A program made the translations under genes and the position numbers. The notes beneath the pieces are model-generated. The model made no database searches, was not told the origin of the DNA, and saw only the letters and a program-made list of their open reading frames with translations. Shown piece by piece: positions 1-12,000 of a DNA stretch of 60,000 nucleotides. The DNA comes from Bolinopsis microptera (taxonomy: Eukaryota > Ctenophora > Tentaculata > Lobata > Bolinopsidae): positions 6,158,858 to 6,218,857 of the forward strand of contig NC_087075.1 in NCBI RefSeq assembly GCF_026151205.1. The letters run 5' to 3'. The stretch's first letter is position 1; every line of letters starts with the position of its first letter.

Positions 1-779
1 GACGAGCCCCTTTCTTTCGGATTGTGAAGTGTAATGTTAATGTTTTATGTAGCTGTTTAACGTCGAAAATTGTTAGTTTGTAATTTGTAATTGTTTTTGA
101 GAAGCAAAATAATTAATCTGAGAAGTGTTTCCAGTTTTATAAAGCTCAGGCATGGGCACCGTATTGTTTATTTAGTTATATTTTATACAATATCTTTGAC
201 CTTTGTCGCATTAAGTTGTAGTACTACTACTAGTAGCCGGGTAGTACTAGTAAATACTGAATACTGTGTTTCGTTTATTCTATAAGTATATAAATATTGC
301 ATTGTGTATCTTTGTCGCATAGTACATAGTATAAGTTGATAAGTAGCGAGGTAGTTAATACTGTTTCGTGATGTATTTTGATCGTACAATCTTAATTATT
401 CGTATTATTATACCGCAATTCCTGTATTTTATCGTCTAAAAGTGAACAATACCAAATTAAAATAAACAAGAGGCATTTATAGCCTTCGATAAGTATAAAT
501 AATCGCACACGATGTACGTGCACCCGGGGTTAAATACGACGCAATTGTCAGCACTGCGCGCGCGCACACGTACCATCTTATGTGTGCTGATCTGTATGTG
601 CCTATCCTACTTGTGAAACAAGCGCGTCACGCAGTACGCGTAGGCACATGGCTATGTGAAATTGTTAATGGTCTGGCCCGGCGCGCGCTACTTCGTAGCA
701 CTTGCCGTCGGGCCAACATTTCGAGAAGAAAGCGGCGCGCGCTACTTCGAAGAAATTTAGACGAGTAACATCCGTCAAG
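1..779. other. No gene recognised
   Basis: AT-rich at first, then GC-richer with CG-rich runs around 545-690. Short open frames exist but none shows a domain, signal peptide or splice support. I see nothing assignable here. Confidence 0.5.
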
Positions 780-889
780 GTGAGGCACAATGGTGCATCT
801 CGCCGATCTACCGAAGAATTATGGTTGCGAGAAGAATTATTTGATGCGCGGCGCGACCCAGTAGTGCATCGCGCTACAAGATGCTTTCT
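780..889. repeat. Dispersed repeat, copy A
   Basis: About 105 bases beginning TGAGGCACAATGGTGCATCT recur with few changes at 1283-1380. Both copies run through ATCTCGCCGATCTACCGAAG and end at TGCATCGCGCTACAAG. Copy A has extra bases after the CCGAAG block. It is probably part of a transposable element; no terminal repeats or target duplication could be fixed. Confidence 0.7.
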
Positions 890-1282
890 TAATTCGCAGA
901 GAAACGATCTGGAAGGGTTGACATCGTTAATCAATTATATATTTGCTAGTCCGTAGTCTATTACTCCATATTATGTTGTCCTTATAGCTTCTTGTATGTT
1001 TATAACCTACCAAAACGCGCGCTGAGTTTCGAAAACAAATATTTTACAAGTATCACCCGTTAAATAGCTTCCTGTTCAAGAAGTATGAAAAGAACGCCGC
1101 GCACAGGGATTGGCGAGCCAGGTAAGTTATCGAAAGGCCGTAGGTCCAAGTAAAACGCTGCTTGAACATTAAAACCAATTCCAGAGGTCCCTTACCTGGG
1201 GACCCCAGGCTATTATGTTCATAAACAACGATTAGGGATTAGGCGGAATGATTGATTCACGATGTCAATCCTTCGCAGCTCG

Positions 1283-1380
1283 GTGAGGCACAGTGGTGCA
1301 TCTCGCCGATCTACCGAAGTGTGGTTGCGAGAAGAATTATTTGATGCGCGGCGCTACCCAGTAGTGCATCGCGCTACAAG
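1283..1380. repeat. Dispersed repeat, copy B
   Basis: Second copy of the repeat at 780-889, same orientation. Just upstream, at about 1190-1250, is a motif with TTACCTGGGGACCCCAGGCT and TTATGTTCAT that recurs near 30190-30245 and, inverted, near 34440-34520. This interval is therefore a mosaic of at least two repeat families. Confidence 0.65.
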
Positions 1381-2705
1381 CGGAATGACAGGCTGAGCGC
1401 GGCCCAGTAAGAGGTTCCCAAACACTAAAGATTTGATTGTATCTTCGCAATCTCGATTCAAGCGAATTATCGTGAAACAGTGACTGAGGGTTAATTGATG
1501 AAGGAGACTGCCAAAAATTTTTGTGAAGGTTCACAACCTCAGTTAATCAGTTGATCAATCAAGTTGTAAGTATATTCTAATCAAGCTTAATGTTACCTTG
1601 AATGATTTATGTTCCCCTCAAATGTGTACTGAAGGATGCCTCTACAGAATTCGAGATCAACATTGTGCCAACATACATTATAGCCAAAAGTTGTGACCCT
1701 GAGGCAGACGAGTTCTTTTCTATATTTAACTGACACTGTTATGTCAGGACAGCGAAAAATTGTAAGTTCAGGCTTGGCCAAGTGTAGATAGAGAAGCAAC
1801 ACACAAGTATGAAAAAGAAAGAACTTCAATGTTATGTGTAGCAGCATAGGTGAATTAGAATTGAAAATTCGTCATTATAATGATTATATCATGTCTGAAC
1901 AGTCAAGAAAACAACAATTTCAAGAAAACAACAATTTTATTTAGTATCAGTTAAAGCAGACAAAAACATATTTTATAACTATAACTAGCGCGAACTTTAG
2001 ACCATATATCTTAGGGGACTTGGAGTAGCAAGAGAGTGACCAGAAAGTATATATACTTTTACCAAAAATACGTTGAAAAGAATCCAGGGTGATACAGGAT
2101 CGGAGAGTGCAGACCATAAAGTTTACGCACCCACCCTTGCCTCCTGAATTCTTGGTTGGATAGACAATTATGCAAAATTGGTCGTCAATATCAAACTTAA
2201 TGGGTGATACTCGTAAAATATCTGTTCCATACAGGACCGTCGACAAGTCCAACTCGGCGCGCGTCCTGGTAGGTTGTAAACCTACAATATCAGACTAACA
2301 GTGGCAATATGATGAACCCGCAAGGTAATCGAGAAATAAAATTTAGAGAAACAAAGTTTAGTTTTATTGACAGGTTCTAATCATTGGCAATGACTGTTGA
2401 TGCAATCATGTAATTCTGGTAACACCAAAGGAAAATATTACTGCTCCAGAACATAAAAGCTATATGTACCCAGAAACATATTGTCTGAAATAATGATTAT
2501 CTCTAGTAGGGTCTTCGGAGGCCTTTGCTGATCCAAGAATAATTGTTAGTTTATATTATAGCTTTTAAGTCACTTGGTCGTTTTAACCTCAGTGACTTCG
2601 TGTTGTCCCCAGGCCATTGGAACCCTACTCTCTTATTAATTATCACTGTATTTATTTAGCCTTAAATTATGTTACCAGACTGGTTATATTTACTGCTCTA
2701 AAATT
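1381..2705. other. No gene recognised
   Basis: AT-rich sequence with short open frames of 65-101 codons on the minus strand that lack recognisable domains. The segment near 1485-1510 resembles the SINE tail motif GAGGGTTAAATGAGGAG, so part of it may be decayed SINE. Confidence 0.4.
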
Positions 2706-2708
2706 AGA

Positions 2709-2905
2709 GGTGGGCTAGGTGGCCTAGTGGTTAGAGCATCCGCCTTCTGCGCAGGGTTCGAATCCCAGTGTCACCTAGTCTAGCGAGTAGTGAAGGATCC
2801 ATTGGATCTATGCGTTCTCCTCGGTCGACTAAGCCGAATGATAGGAAACTTAATTGAGGGTTAAATGAGGAGGGGTATCTGTTAAAAGTTCAAGAAACTT
2901 CCTAA
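2709..2905 (+). mobile_element. tRNA-derived SINE
   Basis: The head looks like a tRNA. The acceptor-like arms CTAGGTG and CACCTAG pair, there is an A-box-like GTGGCCTAGTGGTTAGAG and a B-box GGTTCGAATCC. The body then carries CGGTCGACTAAGCCGAAT and GAGGGTTAAATGAGGAG. The same body motifs occur in the element at 31029-31260, whose tRNA head is different, so the two belong to one SINE superfamily with swapped heads. It lies just upstream of the FoxM first exon. The anticodon arm is shortened, so it is not a functional tRNA. Confidence 0.75.
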
Positions 2906-3075
2906 GATACTTATTCAGTGCATACTGTAAACATAGTACTTTAACTATTACTAACTATTAACTATTAAGAAATTTTTAACTGAATTGTCTTAATGGAAAT
3001 AATGATTATTATTCCAGCCAATCAAAGTTTTGATTCTTTAGAAGCTTACTAACATTTTGAAAAACCTACTAAAGG

Positions 3076-6000
3076 ATGTTGAACGGTACCTCATACAAGT
3101 CGAACCGTTACCTGTCCCCCAACACCTCCCACAACATCCTACCTGGTAGCTCCACTACTACCAGCGAACCCTTTCTTCCCTACACAAACAACAGTGAGTA
3201 AACTTTATATTGTATTATTGTTATTTCTGATTGGTATTTGCTGTCTGGCAAATCTTCTCTATGACTTTGCTGGTGTTACTGCACAGTGATAAATTTTAAA
3301 TTTGATAAAACCAGGTCAGTGTAGTGCAAATTTGTAGAATTTTTAACAGCATGAAAAACAGGGCTCTGGTTATTTTGACCTGGACAACTAGCAATCATAT
3401 TTGTTATCTTCAGGAGATAATAAACATTCAGTGTTCCAATACCCAAAAACTGAGTGCTTTGAGCAATGTTACAAGACTAACCCGGCTGCATTGCCTCCAG
3501 CTCAACATGGCAAAGGTATTTATTGACATTTCAAGATGTATTTTCATCTAGTTTAATTTCACATCTATTTAAAAAATGTATAGTACACCTTTAGTGAATT
3601 ATTTCTACGTTTTCCTTGTTCCATCATAAGAATTTCTCTAGAACTTGCGGATGAGGGACTCATCGTGGATTTGATTGGCACTTGCAGGAGTCTATATCTA
3701 ACCAAAACATTGCATTAGATTCACATGGTAATTGATCATTACTCAGCCATCGGTCATTACCCAGCCACTCAGCCAACTGCTTCAGGGCTGATTCAGATCT
3801 TTGAGCACCTTTATTATACTAATCTACAATTATCATTATCGACAAAGTCATTAGTTCCATTAGTTGAAATGACAGGTACCAACAACAAATTACCGCTCAT
3901 ATTCAAGTCTGATTCAGTGGTATGCCGACTGTCTCTTATAGGGTGAGGATATATATCTAGACAGTGTCCCTGAAGTTCCTGTGAATATTGTCTGAAATGA
4001 TTACGGAATAATAACATGCCAAGTTATTAGCTATTGTCAAGATACAGAATTGATGATTCCGAAGTTCCGAATAATGAGTCGCATTGATAGTCTAGTTTTC
4101 AGGGTCTGGATTCTTGTGATATTAGATTTGTGAACATGATATGAATACTGATCGTTCGTCTATTATCCAATTACAATATTGTCATAACTTATGCCTATGT
4201 TGTTTATGCTTTGTACTGATAAGCCGGAAATAACGGAACTATTGACCAATTTGGCTCGTGATTTGAAGAACTCACCCTGAAGTCCTGTGTCATTGTGTGT
4301 CCTAGCTCCACAAGAAGCTTGTCTTTCCAGTTACAATATGCTTCATTATTCAAGTTTTAAAACTTTTACTCTGGCTATTTGGCACAGGGACAATTTGGCA
4401 CGTGTTCTTTAGTATAGATAATAACTTCTTATTATTGACTCGTTTGACTAGTATAATGTCAATATCAGACATATATGTATGATATCAATCAATTGTGAAT
4501 CAATAAATGAAGATAAAATTACCCCACAGAGAGGTCTAGAGGGGGTCCAGAACCGGACGACAGTCTGACCAACATGGAGTGGCTGCCAGAAGTCTCAATA
4601 CCCTACATGCAGCAAGTCAGATGTAAGATCTCTCAGGAGGACATGAAGAAAATGCCAAGAAAACGGAACAGGAACGTCCCTTCTACTAGTGGTGAGTTGG
4701 AGTTGCTTCTCGGTTGTTTAGGGGCTTATGTTGTTATATTCAAATTCTGAAAAAATGTGGGAATCATCACCGCGCCGATTCCATGAACACGAGAAATCTT
4801 ATAATTATAAAGACGATCCTTGGTGTTGGTTGAAGAGGTGATTCTCCAACCAAATCTTACGTGTATTGGTATGAACTAGGACAGTACGAGTGCACGAAGT
4901 TACAGAGCGTGGAAAAATATATAATATTTTGCGTGAAATTGTAAACAAAAGGGTGATAATTCCACATCACTATCATCCCCCGGGAGTTACGGCCCCGACT
5001 GCCGTGCAATTATTTCAAGTAGAATTGTTTTGTTTAAAAACTGAGAAATTCTTTTTATTGAGGAGAAAAATTGCAAATATGAGCTGCTATTAGTTCATAA
5101 ATGTTACAATTTTATAAATATCTCCGGGATTTCGACGCGGGATCATATTATCACTCAGCCCGGCCCGCTGTTAGATAAACATCTCAAGGTGATATCATCC
5201 CGCCCCGGAAATTTGTATAAACCCGGCCCGCTTTTTAGTCGTAACTGATGTTTATCATCAATTCTCCGACTTACAATAATCAATGATACTGCTGATTAGA
5301 ACAGTTAGACGCGCGATCACGTGGGCGCGTCACGTGCGTACCACGTGCCACCAATAGCATACGCCGAGTCTATACCACGTGACACGAAAGCGCACCACGT
5401 GATATGAAACATCGTAACCGTCCACTTCTTTTACACGCAAATTCCTGGGAACGTTGCCAAAGCAGCTAATTCTTGGAATTTCTCCAACGCGTGGCGTGAG
5501 AAGTTGGCGACTAGCCAGCTACCCTTATCCGTGCCCTAAAAATAGTATTGTTTTGCTTGCTCTCCTTCCAGCTCTTGTTCCTGCTAACGTTCAAGCTATT
5601 GCTCCACTATGACAGATCGGTTTGACATTCAGATTGATGAACTGAATCCCTTGTCGAAATCGCCGGAGATAATTATAATCCATAAACACTTCACGCTCAG
5701 GGCTAAATAAATGTAATCCCTCAGCTGGCGCTTCGGGATTACATATTAACACAAAACTCGTGCGCTGCGCGCACTCGTATGTGTTTATCAGATCATCCCG
5801 CTAGCGCGGGATGATCTGTTATATAAACCCTTTGCGTGGCGGGTTTATGTTATTGTATTTTGCTCCTTACTCAAAGTAGACTTTTGATGAATTTTGGCTC
5901 TTTTCTAAGAAATTTACAATCTCTTTTCTACGAGGTTCCAAAAGAAGACAAAACCTGCAATTGTACTATGTACTGAAAAATCTCGAGACTTCAGGTCTCG

Positions 6001-9000
6001 GATTTTTGATTAGTTCAATCCCGTACACAAAACTGTCCAAGAACAATGCAATTAATCATCTTAAACGATCCCTAATTTGAATCCCCTTGTTCTTGCAAGC
6101 AGTTCCAAAAGGTCAACATAAAGCAAATACCCCTGACAAGACCCGCTCTGTGGCATTCTGTGGTTTGTCTATGGCCTATGCAAATAGTGCTGAGTAATTA
6201 TTGAACCCTAATACCTGTCCACTAAATTGGTTCTTAGTCAATGCATCACGGGAAACCGCAATTGTCACTTTAAGTATCCGCCATTCAATGAGGGGCCCTC
6301 GTTTTGTATAGTGCTACCAGATTACCAGGTCGAACCTTGAACCCTTTGGCAAAGACAGCACAACTATTTCACCACATGAAATACAGCATGAACTACCGTC
6401 TATAGATCTGGTCAATGGTGGGTAGGTGAACTGTATCTGTTTTGACACATGACAGTGATTCTGAGCTTTGATTGGCCAATACTGGAAGCTGATTGGTAAA
6501 TCACTGTCATGTGTCAGATATAATATACCTTCCCACCAGTTGCCAGATGAACACTACGTGTATATAATACTACACACACAAGTTAGAGTGCAGTGACTAC
6601 TCAATGTGAAGCACCCTTTGGGTTGATTTTGTCTGAAAGTGCACCGTAATGACTCACCAGGGCTCAAAGTGTCTATAGATCTGAGAACACCTTGTTCATG
6701 GTGGACATTAAACTCTAATTTTAGGAAGGGCCGAGTGTTGGTGAATGTAGCACCTTGCACTTTCTCCGAGAAAGTGCACATTCCAGTCTAACTAATAACT
6801 AGATAGCAGGAAATGTTTTTTCACTTTTAAAAGCCCTAGTTTTTCGGGGGGACGCAATTAGCCCCTGGCTTTTTATCGTAAGCTGTGTCATTTGTCAAAC
6901 ACCTTGACGCCGACTTCTTGCACTTAAATATTAAATAGCTTAAACTACAGAATTTTAAGATATTCATTCAAATTCAATCATTGAAATCTCGACATTTATT
7001 TTCAATAAAGATAAAACAAAGCCTTGACATTAAAAGCAATTCACATTTTACCATCTCCCTCTACAGTAGGTCGACACTTAATAGCTAATCATAGACAACC
7101 CTAAGTGTGCCAACTTAACAATACACTTAATTTTAATGACTTAATTACTCTCAACACTCGTGCACCACAATTACAAAGCCATCAATCAAGATCTTTGACC
7201 GAGGGCAGCCAATCAGGAAGCAGTATTTACACCACGTGACAGGTGATTTGTATCACGTGATGCAGGATGTGAGGCATGTTTATTTGTCAATGATATCCCT
7301 TAGGGGCCTGAACGGCACTTATTGGGCCTTATTTCATTATCGACTTCTCAATTGGAACACTGTTACCGTTTGTATTTGATGGTACAATGTTATACTAATT
7401 GGTAGCTAGAACGTCACACGTGGGAAAATATTAAATTTATCCGCTTCAGCTGTCTCCTCCCCCCAATTACAACACTAAAAATTTAACACATTTATTCAGT
7501 ATAATGGAATGGAAAGGTTTTAGCCAGGTTTAGCCAGTCCACACCCTGGCTACATAATATGAAGGACTTGTTTTAATGCTAAATGAAAAGCTCGTATAAA
7601 CTCAAATTAACCTGATCATCAACTCGAACTAAAATAAAATGAATGGTTATGCACACGATCCGCTATCTTTTTTAGCAGCTAATTTTTTAAGCAGCTAATT
7701 TTGATTTCAGTATATGACATACATATAACAAAACCGCTCTAAAATAAAATAACAGACCAACCTTATTTGATCCGGTATGTTTCAGGAGTTAAAGCATGTG
7801 CTACAAGTTACAGAAAACCAGAGTACTCGTACGCAATGTTAATATTCAAAGCTATCAACGACACAGAGGAGAAAAGAATGCAGCTGTTCCAGATCTACGA
7901 GTGGATTGAGAATCATTACCTCTACTACAAACAGAACCCTGGAACTCATTGGAAGGTAAATATTCGGGAACCGACCAGATTATTTGATTTAGCTGTTGTG
8001 GTGAATATCTTGTCGGGAAAAATGGAATCTGGAATGTTGATGGTATCTTGAAATCAACTATTTATTCACCAATCACGACTTATTAAGATTTTCTAAGGGA
8101 AGTTAAATCAATATCATTGCTCGGAAATAACATGACTCCCTGAATGGCCATTTTAAAACAGCGATCCATATTCTGATGGCCATTGCTTACTATTTTCTGG
8201 ATACAAGTTTTAGGACCGATTTTTCCCACAGTGTCCATAAAAACATGAGTTAGTAACTGTGAGCGTTCTAGAAACTCTGCAAAACGTCCCCTCAAAGTTT
8301 CTCCTAATTAGCATCTCTCATTAATTAGGTATAGCTAACAATATGTAATAACCCTCCCCAACCTGACTCTAGCGTACAATGTGCCCCTTCAGCTGCTAAA
8401 CTATTTAAATTCGACCCACAAAGCATGTCTCGTTGACTACTCACGTCACGTGTCACCAAGCTCTTGTCTGATTGGCTGGAGATTGCTCACGTGATTGGAG
8501 GTGCGTGTGTTGATTAGTTCACGTGGGTAGCCATGGGAACGTGTCCCCCTGAGGGGAGGAGTAGACATTGGTGTGAAGAACGCCTCCATGTGCCATGTTT
8601 CAAATACCACTCAAATATTACTAGAGACCCCCACGAGCCCTAAACATATTCCAGACATTGTTAGAATATTTGAAACACAGTTTTTCACTTTTTTGCCCAG
8701 AGGGTTTTATGATAACTTCTGATAATTATGTCAATGAAACCCAATTATGTAAATGGGAGAGTCTCTCAATCCATCGAACACTTTTACAATGTTGTACTGT
8801 TCTAGTATACTTCCAAAGAGATTTAGAATTTCAGAACGTTTCAATTCAACGAATGTTTTTATGTTTCAACTTTCGACCAAGAAATTTGTTATGTTACAAC
8901 TTAGAGCCTACATAACTAAGTTTCGTGAGGAATAATGTGAATAATTATGTGAAAATTCTTAGACTGAGCACATCTATATTCCATAACTGAAAAGATCAAA

Positions 9001-12000
9001 AGATAAAATTTGATGTTGGTAAATCGCTCAATATGTGATGTATTAATTATACAATATACATTACAAAATTTTAGAAGTTACAATATTAAGAACATTCTAC
9101 CGCAATCTGTGAAATTTCACCAATTTTATAACATTATCCCAATTAGAAATCCAGCCCGCTCGCAATCTGTGAAATGTTATCCAACCACTCCCATCTGAGT
9201 CGATAATCGTATCAGTGAGCTGTAAATTCCAGAACAATTGACAGGGAAATCTATCTGAACTAATGGCACTCAATCAGTAAAAACTCTACAATTCTCTTAC
9301 AAAGACCAGTTTTTGGCACCCATATCATATTATATTGTTACAGCGTATTGGATATCACGTGGTCTCTTGTCACATGTTCGTGTAAATAAGAAGTGTCGAG
9401 GGAAAATATATTTGGTGCAAACTCAGATCCGTGTACCCACCAAACTTTACACCGTTCTCGTCAATTCCCCTAATTTATAACTAAACTTCTGACTTCACGC
9501 CGCGCCTGGCAGCCTGACAGCCTGGCTGCATAGCCAAGATAGCAAGTCCTCTAATACTCCACAGTGCTTTACAATTGCACGTGACATGTTACCATAGTCA
9601 CCTCGACAGTTGAACGTTTGATAGAGCGTGTGCTTGTAAACATGGCTATCAAGCAAAGACAGCCCCACGTTCTGTTGAAGTGTATCTATTATAATGGGAG
9701 GAGTGGGAGTAGCACACTTCTCGTTCATTTTAGTGGCTATTTTAGTGGTAGGAAGTGATGTATCACAGGTAGGTGGTGCACGTTTGTTTTCACACGTGAC
9801 AGCCCTTAACCACGCAACTTGCAAGGGCAACCATTCTCATCTACCGGTTGAACTATCGTTTATCTCACTGTTCTCACAAGTTCCCTAAATTTACTGCGAC
9901 AATTCCAAAAGATGAGCCCATATTGACACAATTTAACACCTTAAATAAGTTCCGTGAAAAAGTTAATAAAAGAATATGGAATAAATAGTATGGTTGATTA
10001 CCTCAGCATGCCAAAAGGGCTGCGAAAGGGCTGCATGTTGTAACTGCCCGATATAGTGAGACATGGTTATTTATAGCCGGTTGCGAACCGTTAGTTCCCG
10101 TTATCCAAGCTGACTGATTGGGCGTATTTAAGCGAGGTGATCTAATTAAGTTTAACTGATTGGAACGTTGTTACCAGGACTCTGGTCGTTAACCGTCTCA
10201 ACAGTTTCAATCATTTAGCTTAAATCTCTATGATCTGCTAAAAGGTTGTTACATTTTAAGTATTTAATTAGCTATTTAGCGAGATCGCGCCTTTTTCAAA
10301 AGTTACAACTTGCCATGATACACATTGGACTTGGAAGAGTGTAATTCGCTGTACTGAAACACGATGTAGCCCACGAAGTAACAACAATTTTTGTATAATT
10401 TCAGCTAAAAATTAATGATTAATTTCAGTAGAAATAAATTGAATGACTTAGTCAATCCTAATCATTTATATTTTCAGAGTTCTATCAGGCACAATTTATC
10501 GCAGCACAAGATATTCGTGAAAGAGCTCCCCCCACCCAGCCTCAAATCCAAAGGATCGTTCTGGGCACTAGACCGCAGAATGGCCGAGAAGGATCTACTC
10601 TTGCAAATTCAACCTAAACGTCCTCGACTCTCCCGGATTTCGGTTGGTTATTTAAAATCGTATAATATTTTCATATTGTATCATAGCTACACTTTACAAA
10701 ATGTTACGATCAATAATATTGATGAGTACAATTTCCTTTTTTTGCGAAAATTGTAAATACATCTGACATAAAACCCTATCTTAAAGTTACTATCCGAGGC
10801 CACTCCTCTTCAAATCGGCGGAGAATTTTCTTCGATATCGATACCCTTAATTTCTTGCGAGTGTAAGCTCACTGTAAATTTCAGTCAAAATATTTGACTG
10901 CAGTTCTATAATAGTGTGATAAAACAGTTGAACAACCACAGCTGGTGATTATTAACTTTGGCTCTAGAAGCAGCCCTAAGGGGACTTACAAGCCTACATG
11001 TGCGGCCTCATTAATATTATAAGCCATTGTAGTGCGATACTATTATATAATATATGTGAATTGAGGGACTGCAGTGCCGGCCCAAAACTTGCTAAATGGT
11101 CCGGACCAGGATCCCATGTTCCTTGAACGTTTTGACACCTTTTTGCCAAGAAGTATATCTTTGTGGCAGTACAGCTAAAATGTGCGATGATTATGATTAG
11201 TGTTGCAAGCTGGTACGGGGTGCTGCATTGTCAACAACTCATCATTAGCTGCCATTTAGACCTGTAAAAGTGCCTTCTCCTATTTGGCCCCTGTATGATC
11301 GTGTTAATTGCACTGTCTTTTTCATTTAATAATTGGATAATCACTATTCAATTAGAGGGTGGTGCAGCTCTGTCCTGATTGTTATATATGCCGTTTTATT
11401 GTTTACTGGCCTGAAAAGGAGTAAGGTAACATAACCTATTAGAGACACATGCATATGTCAGCTAATCGTATTATATATTATGCTTGGCTGCCCTAAATGG
11501 TAACAGTACGTGATATTTAGTGGTAACTGTACGCCATTTTGTGTGGCGGGGCAGTACGCCGTACGGGGCAGTACGCCGTGATAGTAGTTTATAATGGAGT
11601 TCTTTTTTATCAGAGGTTTAACCAATGAGTAAAATTACTGGCATACAGAAATACTTGACAACACATGCATATTGAAGAGTACTATAAATATTTATGCTGA
11701 CCCTTCTCGTTTCTTTTATAATTAAACTGTTTTGTAACTGCAAATTCTCGGTATTTGTGGAAGTTTGCCAGAAATAAGTTTAATTAACTTGATTAGTTTG
11801 ATTAAGGTAGATGCAGGTTATAGTGGCATTAGGAAGAATTTGGGCGGAACGAAACAAAATCTTTGATGGAGAAAGAGAAGTGGACGGTGGAGTAACGGTG
11901 GATACAAAAGGACAGTATTTTTAAAATATGGGGTCATTTGCAGGCGGAGAAGGGAGTAATGGGAAATATTAGGGGAAAATCATGACGAGGGTGAGAAATT

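Larger units (their letters stand above)
4692..7785. other. FoxM intron 2 with repeats and CACGTG cluster
   Basis: A 3.1-kb intron. It contains a GC-rich element-like block (5110-5850), five CACGTG palindromes, a hairpin MITE and smaller inverted repeats, annotated separately. No internal exon was recognised. Confidence 0.6.
7956..10477. other. FoxM intron 3
   Basis: A 2.5-kb AT-rich intron that splits the forkhead domain. It includes CACGTG sites at 8447, 8488 and 8520 next to a CCAAT-type word (GATTGGCTGG), and a leader-like frame at 9694. No other exon is recognisable. Confidence 0.6.

Noticed and set aside
2709-2780. Functional tRNA gene
   Set aside because: The anticodon arm is shortened and the sequence continues into a SINE body shared with another element.
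3725-4017. Small frames in FoxM intron 1
   Set aside because: No domain, no splice fit to the FoxM exons, and typical length for chance in this composition.
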